Of a stretch of DNA of 64,000 nt, positions 11,624 to 22,456 are shown piece by piece. Each line of letters opens with the position of its first letter. Position 1 is the first letter of the stretch. Source of the stretch: Erythrophleum ivorense (lineage: Eukaryota; Streptophyta; Magnoliopsida; Fabales; Fabaceae); assembly GCA_026724425.1 (NCBI GenBank), contig JAIUCV010000283.1, positions 682,001 through 746,000 of the forward strand, in the 5' to 3' direction. The translations under genes were made by a program, and so were the position numbers. The notes beneath the pieces were generated by a model, which saw only the letters and a program-made list of their open reading frames with translations, had not been told where the DNA came from and did no database searches.

Positions 11624-14600
11624 ATGGCGGAGGAGGCAATTTTAGGATTTCTGAAGAATAACGAAGAAATCACAGATTCCGGTCAATTCTCTTCCGAACA
11701 CAACCTTGACCACAACGAAGTCGTCAATGTCATCAAGAGCTTACATGGTTTCCAATACATCGTAGCTCAGGTACCACCACTTTGCCCTTCTAGTCAACTA
11801 AAATCGAAGTTGAATTTGGTTTACGGAGAAGGTGATACATAGTGATTAGCTTATGAGGTCACGAGTGGCTTTTAAAAGTGACCTGATTGAATCTCTGGTT
11901 TTCATAAAGTTAAGATTTGCAGGGATTAATGGATAATTTACGTATAAGGATTGTAATGTGATGTGCAGGACATAAAACGGGAATCATTGGTTTTGACTGC
12001 TGAAGGGAACAAGTATGCTGCGGAAGGGTCGCCGGAGGTACAACTTTTCTTGGCTGTTCCTGCGGAAGGAAGCATATCCAAAGACCAACTCCAGGTGATT
12101 ATTATATACAAATCTTGCGTATCATGATTCTTTTAATTTCCTTGGGGTGTAAAAATCTTGGTGTTTCCAGAAAATGCTAGCTCCTTCGGTATTCAAGATT
12201 GGTTGTGCACAAGCTGGAAAAAACAAGTGGGTGGAAATGGGAAAGAACGTCTCTAGGAAGGTAATACAAGGTTTCGCTCTTCATTTTGAAATGGCATGGC
12301 TTCTATTAATTCTGTCAAAGAAGTTTTATGTTTGAATTAGTTAAATTTGTATCACTTGCAGTCTCTTTATGCATCTATTTCGCCTGCATCATAAGCACTG
12401 AACCATTTTCTTGCAGGTTCAACATGTTGAAGATAGAGTGAAGAACTTGCTTTTACAAACACAGGAAGGACTGGTTTGTATCATCTTATTTTAGAATGAT
12501 TATGTAGCATTCTTTTTGCAGCTTCAAAAAGTCATGTCACTAAGGTATCCTTTCTCACCTTCAGGAAATTGACAAAGAAAGTCTCAGTTCCCTCAAAGCC
12601 AGGAAACTCATAGAACCAAAGTAACTAGCTGCGCTTTACATCTTTAATTTGTTTTCTCTTGGGATACATTATTTAAAGCTTCCCTTCTTTCTTCTTAGGA
12701 TATGGAAGGGCTATTCTGTAAAGAAAGGTCCCAAGTATGCTCCCAAAAGGAAGAACTTCGCCACTGATTTGACTGTAGAAAATCTTAAAATGTGTGTACT
12801 ACTCCTTGCCTTTTCAACTTATTAATGACATTCTTGGCAAATAAATGCAAATAAGAAAACAAAATTGGTACTCACATGCAGCTGGAAAGAATTAGAATTC
12901 AAGGAGTATAATTTCAATGCTAAGGGGCAGCCTGTTGATGCTGGGCATCTCCACCCCCTTCTTAAGGTACTCAAACGTTAAACAAGTTGTTGAAAGGCTT
13001 TACTTTAAGCTCTGTGTGTCTTAGTGTTTTGTATAACTCACGCTAATATATTTTATAGCCTTTTAATTTTTGTTGTTGCTGTGTATTTTAGGTGCGGAAG
13101 CAGTTCAAAGACATATTTTGTCAGATGGGGTGAGACTTTTACCATGTTACTAGTATTTCTCAATTTTTTCTGCTACCGGGGAATAATGATCGTCTGCATT
13201 ATGTGGTCACAGATTTGAAGAGATGCCAACAAACAACTTTGTGGAGAGCAGGTATCATATTAATTAGATATGTAAATCTCTTTTGATAGCATATAGCAGA
13301 GAACCTCATGCAAATCTATTTTTCACCATCCATCTAGTTACTCAGAAATGATGCTTGTAAATTTGTAAGCTTTTCGTAAAGACAAAGGGAATTATCTTTT
13401 GTGTTCATTAGTTGATCTCAACCTTTTTCCTCTTCCCTGTAGCTTCTGGAATTTCGATGCACTGTTCCAGCCTCAGCAGCACCCTGCTCGTGACTCTCAT
13501 GACACCTTCTTCCTAAAAGGTTCAGTTCTTGAAATCCTGAGACACTGAGTTTGTCTCGTGGACGATTCTCTCTCAGCTGCTTTATGACATCTCAATGACA
13601 TTCTAACTCTTAATTGTAATATGTGAATATTTTATTGTAGCTCCTTCAACGACAAGGGAATTACCAGAAGATTATGTTGAAAGGGTGAAACATGTTCATG
13701 AGTCTGGTGGATATGGATCGCGAGGGTAACAACTTGTTTTGATGCTTATTTCCTTTGCAGTAGTCAACTAATTTTTTGATCACTCATCATCGACTTTTCC
13801 GTTGTACAGGTATAAATATGAATGGAAAAGAGAGGAAGCAAATAAAAATCTTCTCCGTACCCACACAACGGCGGTCTCGTCTAGGATGCTTTATGCACTC
13901 GCAAAGGTCTGACTAATTTTGACTTTGCTTTTGCAATTCTCAATCCATTCATTTATCTTAGTGATCCTTTATCTTGGTTTATTTTGACTGGTGAGTACCT
14001 AAAGTGCGGGTTGGAATGTTGATTTTGGGAATCAATCCAGGCTTTGTTTGTTTTGGCATAATATACGTAAATGGTTGCTCGACCAAAGCATCGGTTCATG
14101 TCTAAAGCTGTGTCTGTACACATATATTTCAATGAATCCTGAAAGCATATAGACGTCTTGAAATTTCGTGCTTTCTGAGTAACAGTTGGCTAGGCATTTT
14201 ACAAACTGTGCAACATTGTTTCTATAGGAACCTTTCGCTCCCAAGAAGTACTTTTCAATAGACCGTGTCTTCAGAAACGAGGCTGTTGACAAAACCCATC
14301 TGGCAGAGTTCCATCAGATTGAAGGTAATTGCATTAGCTAATGAGTTGCCACAGTTGGAGAATTTCATAGTCAGAATCATGAAATTGCACCAAAATTTCC
14401 TATTAAAAAAATTTATTCTCTTTAGCTCAGGTTTGGTCTGTGATCGTGGTCTTACATTGGGTGATCTCATTGGTGTATTACAAGACTTCTTCTCACGACT
14501 AGGTAAATTCCTTTGTTACTTCTCCCGCTTGCTCTTATTTTGATGCTTCAAATTCACTTATGAGAAGACAAAGGCTTAAGGCGATTGTGCTTTTACAGGG

Positions 14601-15146
14601 ATGTCCAAGCTGCGTTTCAAGCCTGCCTACAACCCTTACACTGAACCGAGCATGGAGATTTTCAGGTAAATCCGAACAAATCATCATCTCTAGCCAAGAA
14701 AAAAGAAATAAGAATCTTAAACTAAAGATATTGCGTCTCTGCTGCTTTTACCAGCTACCATGAAGGACTAGGGAAATGGGTAGAGATTGGAAACTCTGGC
14801 ATGTTCAGACCCGAGATGCTACAACCAATGGGTCTCCCAGAGGATGTTCGAGTCATCGCATGGGGTCTTTCTCTTGAAAGGTACAACAGAAAATTGAATC
14901 TTAAGACAACTTTCAGAGAAATCATTGCTGATTCTTTTTGATTTTGTTTCATAAACAGACCAACAATGATCATGTACGGCATTGACAACATCCGCGATCT
15001 GTTTGGACACAAGGTACAAGATCTTTTTTACTTTCTTGTTCATCTTTGATCAAGTAATAATAGTAGTCTCATCGAGTCATTCGTTTACACAGGTGGATCT
15101 TGACCTCATTAAACGGAATCCGATCTGTCGTATTGGAATCAAGTGA
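11624..15146 (+). CDS. Phenylalanine--tRNA ligase alpha subunit, cytosolic
   Basis: Eighteen exons, checked: 11624-11770, 11969-12094, 12171-12260, 12417-12473, 12565-12620, 12699-12791, 12882-12966, 13092-13129, 13213-13251, 13443-13519, 13641-13725, 13810-13906, 14228-14324, 14431-14502, 14599-14665, 14755-14880, 14959-15013, 15093-15146; sum 1,461 nt, 486 residues. Class II aminoacyl-tRNA synthetase, charging tRNA-Phe as an alpha2-beta2 enzyme in the cytosol. Seen: N-terminal winged-helix DNA-binding-like repeats, motif 2 (FSIDRVFRNEAVDKTHLAEF), the strand around HQIEGLV, and motif 3 (GMFRPEM ... AWGLSLERP). No organelle presequence. Length is as expected for the eukaryotic alpha subunit. 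In A. thaliana I remember this gene on chromosome 4 (At4g39280), in the block duplicated with this one, so this copy may be the other homoeologue. Confidence 0.95.
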
Positions 15147-15456
15147 GATGGATGTTTTGTTGGATTCTGCATTTGTGACAGTTTTGCTGCGGGGATCAAA
15201 CTTCTCTGCAGGACAAGCAAAGTGCTATACACAATCTTATTAACCTGCAATCTTAGACTCTTAATCTTTTTTTTTGTATCAACTGAAGATTATATCAAGT
15301 TTGTGTATTATCAAATGAAGATTAAGTTTTTATATGACGTTAAAGAATGAGTATTCTCGTTTCAATGTTTAAATTAACACTATTTCACAAATATTCGGTT
15401 ATAATCGTGTTGAATGTACATTGTTTATGTACAGCTTTCATGTTACCAACTATTCG

Positions 15457-17969
15457 TTATGCTACTTCTTCCACTTCTTCCGGAGAGTCAGAGACGGCAA
15501 TCTCCTCATCGGAGATGGTCTCATCCGACGGCTGAGAATCCTCAGAGTCAAGACCAGCTTCGAATCTCTCTCTTCTCTCCACTTTCTCTCTCACTCTCCT
15601 CTCAAATTCTTCATCCGTACAAGCTAACATGTGTCTGAGCTTGAAGTTAACTCTGTTCTCAACCATAATGGTGTGCCTTGGGATTATCCTACGCTCCAGT
15701 GAGTAGCTAAAGAATCTGTGGAAGTATTCTATAGCTTCAGGATACTTATATAAAAGCTACATTTCCAAGGTATAATAACATTGTTTTCTGTATGTTACCT
15801 GGGAAACTCAATGAGATCTTGAAGCGGACGGATCATTGTTCTTCGCAAGTAGCTGTATTTCGGACGCAGATTATCAACGTTATACCGAAGCAGCATCGGG
15901 AAATCAGCAATCATTTCGCCTAGTTGATGTATTCGGATCCCTAAAGATACATAGTATCTCATGTTTGGTTCTAGTTTCGTCCCTATGCTGCATCCGAGGA
16001 GAGCTGGATCCAAAGCAATGACTTTACCGATATCTTTCTGGCTTACTCCGGCTCTTGTTAACAGAAAAATCACCTGTACCATCAACTTATACAATATCAG
16101 ATCCAGTTTCCGGAATCATCATATGCTACGAGTACCACTAACATAACATTGTATGGATCATCTTTGGCTCATAAAAAGAAGTATAATACACTAACCACTG
16201 GTCGGATTTTCTTGTAGAGGCTGTTTGTGAGCAAAGAAGGAAACTTTACTAACATGTTTCCAATGGCCTCATTAGGGATTCCCATGTCCTGGAAAAATCT
16301 TACCTTTACAAATGCAAGAGACTCTGAGTTAATTTGTGTGTATATATATAACCCATTGACATGTCCAAGTTCAAATACCTTTGGTGCGATTGTCTTCTCC
16401 AGATCAGTGCAGTAAAGAATCGGTTTCACGACAAGTATTCTTTTCATTCCTTCTTTAGAGATTCCAAGGTAGTAGAAATATTTGACTAAAGGCTTCCATC
16501 TTTCTTCGATACTGCATCCCATGAGGTGTGGCTTGAAGGCTAATAGTCTCCCAACATCTTCTGTGCTAAGCCCAAACTCTTTCAGGTAATTGATCTGGTT
16601 TAAAGGCAAGAAACAGTTTTATGAATCAATCAAAAGACAATACCTAACAATGGTGCGTTGACATATACAAATAGCTCTCAGTACCTTTTTCTCCATCTCT
16701 TGGAATGAGAAGTATCCGAGTATCTTTGGATAATCGAAGACCATAGTGCCAAAGTCATTCTGATTCATACCCATTTTTAAAAAGAAATCAACACGGCTTT
16801 TCACTTCATCTATGCTGAAAGAAAGCAACTCGGGACATCGGCCAACCACATATCCCATCCAATCCCTCCTCACACCATTGCTCTCTAGATACTCAACAAT
16901 CTCGTCTAGTTCTTTACGGCTGCGTTGCAAAATGTTGCCCTTAGATCTCAAGAACGCAACTCCAATGAATTCACCCTTCACATGAATGGTCTTGAGCCAC
17001 TCGATCATTATTCTTATGGAGTCAAGATTTCCTCTCGACATGCATATGATCTTCCCAATTCTATTATATGAAAACTCATGGTGCTTCAACCACCTACACG
17101 GTTCAAAATCACAAGTTTTCAAACTCCTAAAATTAAGTCAACGTATATTGTACACTAAATTCAACTCGAGAGCATAAGGGGTCCATAGAAATTTCAGTTT
17201 CGAAATGCTCAATTATAGAGAAAGTCAATGTCTTTTTCTCAGAGACCAACCATCGAACACCTTATGGGCACTACTAAAGACAGATAATAGGCAGGTAAAT
17301 GGAGCCATGGAAGTAGGAGCTTGACCTTACAAGAGGCACGAAATTGGAGTCCTCTATAACCGTCCTGGCGCGAAGATTGAACCTCGACTGTGAAAATTCC
17401 GGCAGCCGCTTTAACGCCGCAGCTTCGATCATCACATGATCAACGAACTCACCTACACGATCGGTCACATTCGTCGCGTACGTGATCCCAAATCTACCCT
17501 TTCTCACCAATGACTCTTTTATAATCTCCTTCGTCACTTTGCGCCTGATCTCTAGAGCTTTAGCTATCATCTCCCTCTCGCTTTCTCCATCGTCATCACC
17601 ATCAGAGCCGAGAATTTTACGGAGCGAAGGAAGCGATGAGGCGACATCAGCATCGGACGCAGATTGGGCGTAGATTGAGCCAGGGAACTGTGGAGTTCTT
17701 CTGGTGACGAGAGAGAGCTCGAGTAGCTTCGATCGTTCTTCACCGTCTACATTTCGCGGCGGAGGAACGAAAGCTTCTGGGGATTCGTTAGGGGTTTTAG
17801 TATGCCTGAGGTCTTGATTATGGCGGATAAACAGAGAAAGGGATCTCGCATTGTGCCGGCGACGGATTACTGGTGTATCTTGTGATTCGTCGAGATTGTC
17901 CTGACGGCGGAGAGAAGAGGCGACGAGGGAAAACGTTGAGCTATAGCTTACGTTGCAGTGGAGAAGCAT
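15457..17969 (-). CDS. EMB2219: mTERF family protein (EMB2219-like)
   Basis: Six exons, checked: 17969-17326, 17093-16685, 16594-16379, 16303-16196, 16073-15799, 15715-15457; sum 1,911 nt, 636 residues. Mitochondrial transcription termination factor-like proteins bind organelle nucleic acids and act in chloroplast or mitochondrial gene expression and RNA splicing. Seen: an N-terminal Ser/Arg-rich presequence typical of organelle import, then a series of about eight mTERF repeats of ~35 residues, each with the proline-centred motif (CPELLSFS, YPKILGYF, KPHLMGCS, KPILYCTD, FPSLLTNS, DPALLGCS, FPMLLRYN), and a very acidic C-terminal tail after ERRERFEAG. The A. thaliana orthologue at this position (At2g21710) is embryo-essential; organelle is not decidable here. 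It is convergent with the Phe-tRNA synthetase gene, about 310 bp apart. Confidence 0.93.
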
Positions 17970-18000
17970 GGAGGAAGGAGTGATGATGGAGACGAATAGA

Positions 18001-18771
18001 GCAGCTCGGGGAACTGAAATGAGAAAAGTTGATTACAGAGAACAGAGAAGAAATGAAAGAGAGATAAAGCAACGGCTTAGTAGAAAAGAAATCATAAAAT
18101 GATAAGTATTACATTACATAAAGCTCTTTACTAACAAGTTGTTCCATTCCATGACCATCTCCAGGTTTTTGTGGTTCCAAACTATTTTTTATTATTAATT
18201 TTTACACAAACCAATATTAACAAAACTTTTAAGTGGTTTTTTAATTTTTTCTTCTTCTATTCCTAAAATTTTTTATTTGGTTTTTAACAGAAAAATTTAA
18301 ATTTTACAAAATTTATAGTTTTAAAAGAGAGAGAAGAAATGTGATTTTTTTTAAAAAAATGACACGTGGCAAGTTTTAAACCAACCCGAAAATTTCTAAA
18401 TAAGAGTTGGTTTTAAAAAATGATTTTTTTATCTTTAATTAATTTGCTAAAAAAAGCTTTAAAGATCTTACGACTTGACTTTAGACTCTGAATCTAGTAA
18501 CCGAGTTCAATTCTCCGTGGAACCTATTTTTTCTTTTTAGTTTTTAGGTTGGGCCTTGTTTCAAAATTTCAAAGCCTAATTAAACTTTATTGGGTCCATT
18601 CAGTCTTAATCCAAATTTGAATTATTTTTATATTTTTGTAAAGATAAACAGAAAGATAGTTTATCAATTTGCACTCAGCCAATCAAATTGCACAAGAAGC
18701 GTGGTGGAATATTCCCAACTATCATTGTGGAAAAGGCTGACTCATATCACAACATTGTTGATTCAGATTAG
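18001..18771. other. Spacer with no recognised gene
   Basis: The first ~60 bases are the 5' leader of the mTERF gene. The rest is A/T-rich with long T runs and holds no credible reading frame. The final eight bases (18764-18771, CAGATTAG) are the left target-site copy of the hAT-like element. Confidence 0.4.
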
Positions 18772-19852
18772 TAGAGCTGTCTGGACATCCGTCCATGGAC
18801 ATGCCCATGTCCATATTAATATGGACGGATATGGACATGCCCATTTTTGACATGGGCGTAATTGGGCATGTCCAACTTAGCCCATGGACAAATATGGACA
18901 GACACTTATGGACATGGGCTGTCCAATGGACAAAAAAAGCTAGGTTAAATTGATTTGGGGAAAACTCATTTTTCTAAAATCCAATTACACAAAACTCGAT
19001 TTCTCTCTTTCGCTCCTCTCTCCCGTTCCACTCTTTCTCCGTTTCACGTGATTCTCCTCCGGTGGTCTTCTCCGGCGGTCTTCCCGCCAAAACTGTAAAA
19101 TCGTAAAACCGCATTTTTCCGCCAAAACCATAATACAGTAAAACCATATTTTTCCGCCAAAATCTTAAAACAGTGTTTTTCCGCCAAAATCGTAAAACAA
19201 TGTTTTTCCGCCAAAACCATAAAACTGTGGTTTCTCGCCAAAACCGTTAAACCGTGTTTTCCCGCCAAAATTGTAAAACCGTGTTTTCCCGCCAAAACCG
19301 TAAAACCGTGTTTTCCCGCCAAAATCGTAAAACCGTGTTTTCCCGCCAAAACCGTAAAACCGTGTTTTCCCGCCAAAACCGTAAAACCGAGTTTTTCCGC
19401 CAAAATCGTAAAACCGTGTTTTCCCGCCAAAATCGTAAAACCGTGTTTTTCCGCTAAAACCGTGTGTTTTCCCGCCAAAACCGTAAAACCGTTTTTTCCC
19501 GCCAAAACCGTAATACCGTATTTTTCCGCCAAAACCGTAATACCGTGTTTTCCCGCCAAAACCGCCAAAACCGAAAAAATAAACTCATACTCATAGTTTT
19601 ATTCCTCTAAAACAACATTTTTTACATATTCGAAAATTTTCATCACCATCTCATTCATTTTTTTACATTTTCAAAAATCTATTTTTTTTTTGTCCATGGA
19701 CGCCCATGGACAGCCCATTTTCGATGGGCTATAATGGACATGGATCAATATGGACATGGGCCTAAATGGACGTGGACAATATTTTGTCCACATATAAATG
19801 GACATTATTGGACAGGCTAATATGGACATGGACGCCTATATTGACACCTCTA
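18772..19852. mobile_element. Non-autonomous hAT-like element (about 1.08 kb)
   Basis: Terminal inverted repeats begin TAGAGCTGTC at 18772 and, read from the other end, TAGAGGTGTC at 19852 (9 of 10 match). Eight-base flanks are CAGATTAG on the left (18764-18771) and AAGATTAG on the right (19853-19860), seven of eight identical, as expected for a hAT target-site duplication. The first ~180 and last ~160 bases are crowded with the words ATGGACATGG and CCATGTCCAT in both orientations, the sub-terminal repeats that hAT transposases bind. No transposase remains: the interior is a 27-bp minisatellite. Termini, duplication size and sub-terminal structure together make the class assignment firm. Confidence 0.85.
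19079..19575. repeat. 27-bp minisatellite carrying repeated TTTCCCGCC (E2F-site) motifs
   Basis: About 18 tandem copies of a 27-bp unit built on TTTTCCCGCCAAAAC and CGTAAAACCGTG. Because 27 is a multiple of three, it leaves long open frames on both strands (nine-residue repeats FSRQNRKTV on plus and VLAGKHGFT on minus); these are by-products and not genes. I count nine exact TTTCCCGCC words, the consensus site for plant E2F/DP cell-cycle regulators; the other units carry the variant TTTTTCCGCC. The central units (about 19250-19440) are the most uniform, the outer ones diverged, as in arrays homogenised from the middle. Confidence 0.9.
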
Positions 19853-20217
19853 AAGATTAGATTAAGGTCTCAACCAGTGCATTTCATAAGATTTAATAAT
19901 AATAATAAGCTTCTCGGCTTTATACTATAGTTATGTTTGAAAGGTGGTGCTTTGAATCATGTATTATTATTTTAAAATTAATTTATGTGATTTGACAAAG
20001 CTTGAACTAGTACAAAGTTATTTCACGCGCAAGTTCAGATACAATATGTTACAATTTCATCTTTGACTAATTTTTTGGGTGTTTTCATTACCGTAAATGG
20101 GATCAACAACCGTTTTAAATGAAACAAAGTTTTCCCACAACCCTTAAAACTGAATATTTATTTATTCATCAGTAGTGGCAACAATTAATTTAGACTACAG
20201 GAATTGTAAGCAACAAA

Positions 20218-20257
20218 GTTGATATGGCCGAGTTGGTCTAAGGCGCCAGATTAAGGT

Positions 20258-20290
<33 letters not shown>

Positions 20291-20297
20291 TGTCAAC
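20218..20297 (+). tRNA. tRNA-Leu (anticodon AAG)
   Basis: Eighty bases folding as a class II tRNA. Acceptor GTTGATA pairs with TGTCAAC (one G-U), anticodon stem CCAGA/TCTGG encloses loop TTAAGGT with anticodon AAG, a long variable arm follows (GTCCGAAAGGGC), and the T arm is GTGGG-TTCAAAT-CCCAC. A-box-like TGGCCGAGTTGG and B-box GGTTCAAATCC are intact. Reads CUU leucine codons. Confidence 0.95.
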
Positions 20298-20438
20298 AAT
20301 AGTTTTGTAAAACTAATTTTAGAAAATTCACTTTTGCTTTATTTTCGGCCCAATAATTCCGGGCTTAGTAACAGTCGTGTCAGCGCATGTGATAACAATT
20401 TGAGGCCTAAAAGGGATAAAAATGTCATTTCGGATATC

Positions 20439-20644
20439 AGATATTTTTCCTCCCTAGATATTTTTCTGTAAATATCGTCGTCTTTCCATTTGCGCACTAT
20501 ACCAAAAAGTGTCACGTGATGTGTCCCCAACCACCACCATTTCCAACCAAAGTCCTTAACCATAGTTAAACCAATACTCACTTAAACCGACCCTAACCCT
20601 AGAAAATATCTAACCTTGGTTAATATCTCAGCCCCATTATAAAA
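20439..20644 (+). promoter_or_regulatory. GRP7 promoter with clustered evening elements, G-box and TATA box
   Basis: Within 200 bp upstream of GRP7 there are three exact evening elements (AAAATATCT): inverted at 20439-20447 and 20456-20464, direct at 20603-20611, plus a partial AATATCT at 20622-20628 and AAATATCG near 20470. A G-box CACGTG lies at 20513-20518. The TATA box TATAAAA is at 20638-20644, about 87 bp before the ATG. Evening elements bind CCA1/LHY and RVE8-type MYBs and give evening-phased expression, which is the known behaviour of GRP7. Confidence 0.8.
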
Positions 20645-20730
20645 ATAATTCTTCGTCTCCCTATTCTTCACTCACAAATCTCTCAGCTCCCTTCACTGAA
20701 ACCTCAGATCTTCTCTTTTTCTCCATTTCA

Positions 20731-21524
20731 ATGGCGTCCGCTGATGTTGAATACCGGTGCTTCGTCGGAGGTCTAGCTTGGGCCACTGATGACAACGGTC
20801 TTGAGACTGCCTTCTCTAAGTACGGCGAAGTTGTTGATTCCAAGGTCGGTTACACGCAGAGATCGGAAACTCCGGGATTCCGATGATTCGATCCTCGACG
20901 GATCTGTTCCGATCTGTGTTTCTCTGTTACTTGATTCGAATTACTGTTACTATGTTCTCTCGTTCTTTGTTACTGTTACTTGTTTTTGCCAATCGGTACG
21001 TTCATCTTCCTGCTTTCATGAGCCCGGAGATCGATCGATTTTTTTGAATTTTTTTATTTGTTTGTTAAACGGATTGTTTCATTTGGATGCTGATCTGTTT
21101 TGTTTTTTCGATTCAGATTATCAACGATCGTGAGACTGGAAGATCAAGAGGTTTCGGGTTCGTCACTTTCAGAGATGAGAAGTCAATGAAAGACGCCATT
21201 GAAGGAATGAACGGACATGAGCTCGATGGTCGCAACATCACCGTGAACGAGGCTCAGTCCCGTGGAAGTGGTGGCGGCGGAGGAGGCCGTGGTGGAGGTA
21301 GCGGCGGATACCGCAGCGGAGGTGGCGGCTACGGAGGTGGTGGTGGTGGATACGGAGGCGGTAGACGCGAGGGTGGATACAGCGGTGGTGGAGGTGGTGG
21401 TTACCCCTCAAGAGGAGGTGGTGGAGGATACAGCGGTGGTGGTGGTGGCAGACGCGAGGGTGGTGGCGGCTACGGAAGTGGTGAAGGTGCCGGTTACGGA
21501 GGAAGCGGTGGCGGTGGTTGGTAA
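20731..21524 (+). CDS. GRP7: Glycine-rich RNA-binding protein GRP7 (clock-controlled)
   Basis: Two exons, 20731-20844 and 21117-21524, 522 nt, 173 residues. An N-terminal RNA recognition motif has RNP2 (CFVGGLAW) and RNP1 (RGFGFVTF), with the intron splitting the RRM just after VVDSK, as in A. thaliana GRP7/GRP8. The second half is a glycine-rich low-complexity domain with RREGG and YGGGG repeats, ending SGGGGW. GRP7 is a nuclear-cytoplasmic protein that controls splicing and RNA stability in a slave oscillator of the clock, and acts in cold, flowering and immunity. Wording of the RRM (ATDDNGLETAF, DEKSMKDAIEGMNG) is nearer GRP7 than GRP8. The intron carries signals for the autoregulatory poison splicing (separate entry). 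Confidence 0.95.
20845..21116 (+). promoter_or_regulatory. GRP7 intron with cryptic 5' splice site and premature stop
   Basis: The 272-bp intron begins GTCGGT. Reading on from exon 1 reaches an in-frame TGA at 20884-20886, 14 codons into the intron. A second donor, CG followed by GTACGT, lies at 20996, near mid-intron, preceded by a U-rich stretch (about 20925-20985). Use of it would keep the first half of the intron and its stop codon, giving an mRNA open to nonsense-mediated decay. That is how A. thaliana GRP7 limits its own level; here the arrangement is inferred from sequence. Confidence 0.65.
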
Positions 21525-22383
21525 TTAGATTAGATTTAGACTGTTGTGGTTTCTGGATCTGCTTATGGTTTCTCTGTGTGCTGTCTTTTGGTTCTGCTTC
21601 TTGTTCTACTATTTTGGATGTAACAGTTCGTGATTAGGTATCTCATATCTGGAAACGCAATGTTAAATCACTTTTTCTACATCGATTAGTTTCTTGACCA
21701 CACTGCTCTGCCGTTTAAATCTCGGCCGTGCGCTAATCCTTCTTCGCTTCTCTCTTTTCTGTATTGTTGTTCAAGCAGGACCGGCCCGAGTTCATTATGA
21801 GGCCCCTATACTATATATTATCTGCAGTGGGCTTCCACAAAAAACTGCAGATGGATAGACAAAATATCTTACATAGTCTACGTTAAAAATCCGTCCAGTG
21901 ATAAATAAGAAGCATTTTTAAAAATAAGATTCTTTGTGAATCCAAACTATTTTGCAATGACAGATAAAAAAAAAGGGACAGTACAGTTAGAGACGATTGA
22001 AAATAGTAGTAAGAAATAACGATACAAAAAGATGGGTTGCTCTTGTATTAGGCCTCCTTGACTTTGGCCTGCTCTTTATTAGTTTTAGTGGCTGGGTTGT
22101 TTTCGTTCCTTTCTCGCTGTAATAAGATGCTTTGCATCATTGTTAAACTCAGAAAATTGGTATGAATCTTAACATTTACACCCAAAAAAAAAAGAAAAAA
22201 AGAAATAACGATACAGTCGAAACATGGTGGTTCAATAATATGTTTGTTAATAGATGTTAGCAAAGTAAATAGTATTTAAAAATTAAAACTAGATATTTAT
22301 TGGAAAAAAAAAAAACTAAGAATTTTAAATAGTCTTTGTTTTGTATTTTTTCTCAAGAGAAAATATTATGTTATAGTTTTTAC
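21525..22383. other. GRP7 3' region and spacer
   Basis: The 3' UTR holds a U/G-rich run (about 21575-21620, TTTTGGTTCTGC then TTGTTCTAC) like the known GRP7-binding site in its own 3' UTR. From 21778 a motif CAGGACCGGCCC followed by GAGGCCCCTATA resembles hAT-type termini and may be an element remnant. No gene seen in the remainder. Confidence 0.4.
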
Positions 22384-22456
22384 ACACCCAGTGGGATTCG
22401 AACCCACAATCGCTTTGATTAGAAGTCAAGCGCCTTATCCATTAGTCCATGGATGC
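22384..22456 (-). tRNA. tRNA-Arg (anticodon TCT)
   Basis: Seventy-three bases on the minus strand. Acceptor GCATCCA pairs with TGGGTGT (first pair G-U, one more G-U inside), D arm GGACTAATGGATAAGGC, anticodon loop CTTCTAA with anticodon TCT in a CTTGA/TCAAG stem, T arm GTGGG-TTCGAAT-CCCAC. Internal promoter boxes are intact. Reads AGA arginine codons. Confidence 0.92.

Noticed and set aside
19044..19568. 174-codon minus-strand repeat protein (LAGKHGFTV repeats)
   Set aside because: It is the reading of a 27-bp non-coding minisatellite inside a mobile element; the opposite strand is open as well.
21262..21528. 88-codon Val/Ala/Glu-rich frame over the GRP7 second exon
   Set aside because: Shadow frame of the glycine-rich GGN repeats of GRP7.
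22048..22263. 71-codon minus-strand frame (RNENNPATKTNKEQAK)
   Set aside because: No homology that I recognise and no conserved context; likely chance in the GRP7-tRNA spacer.
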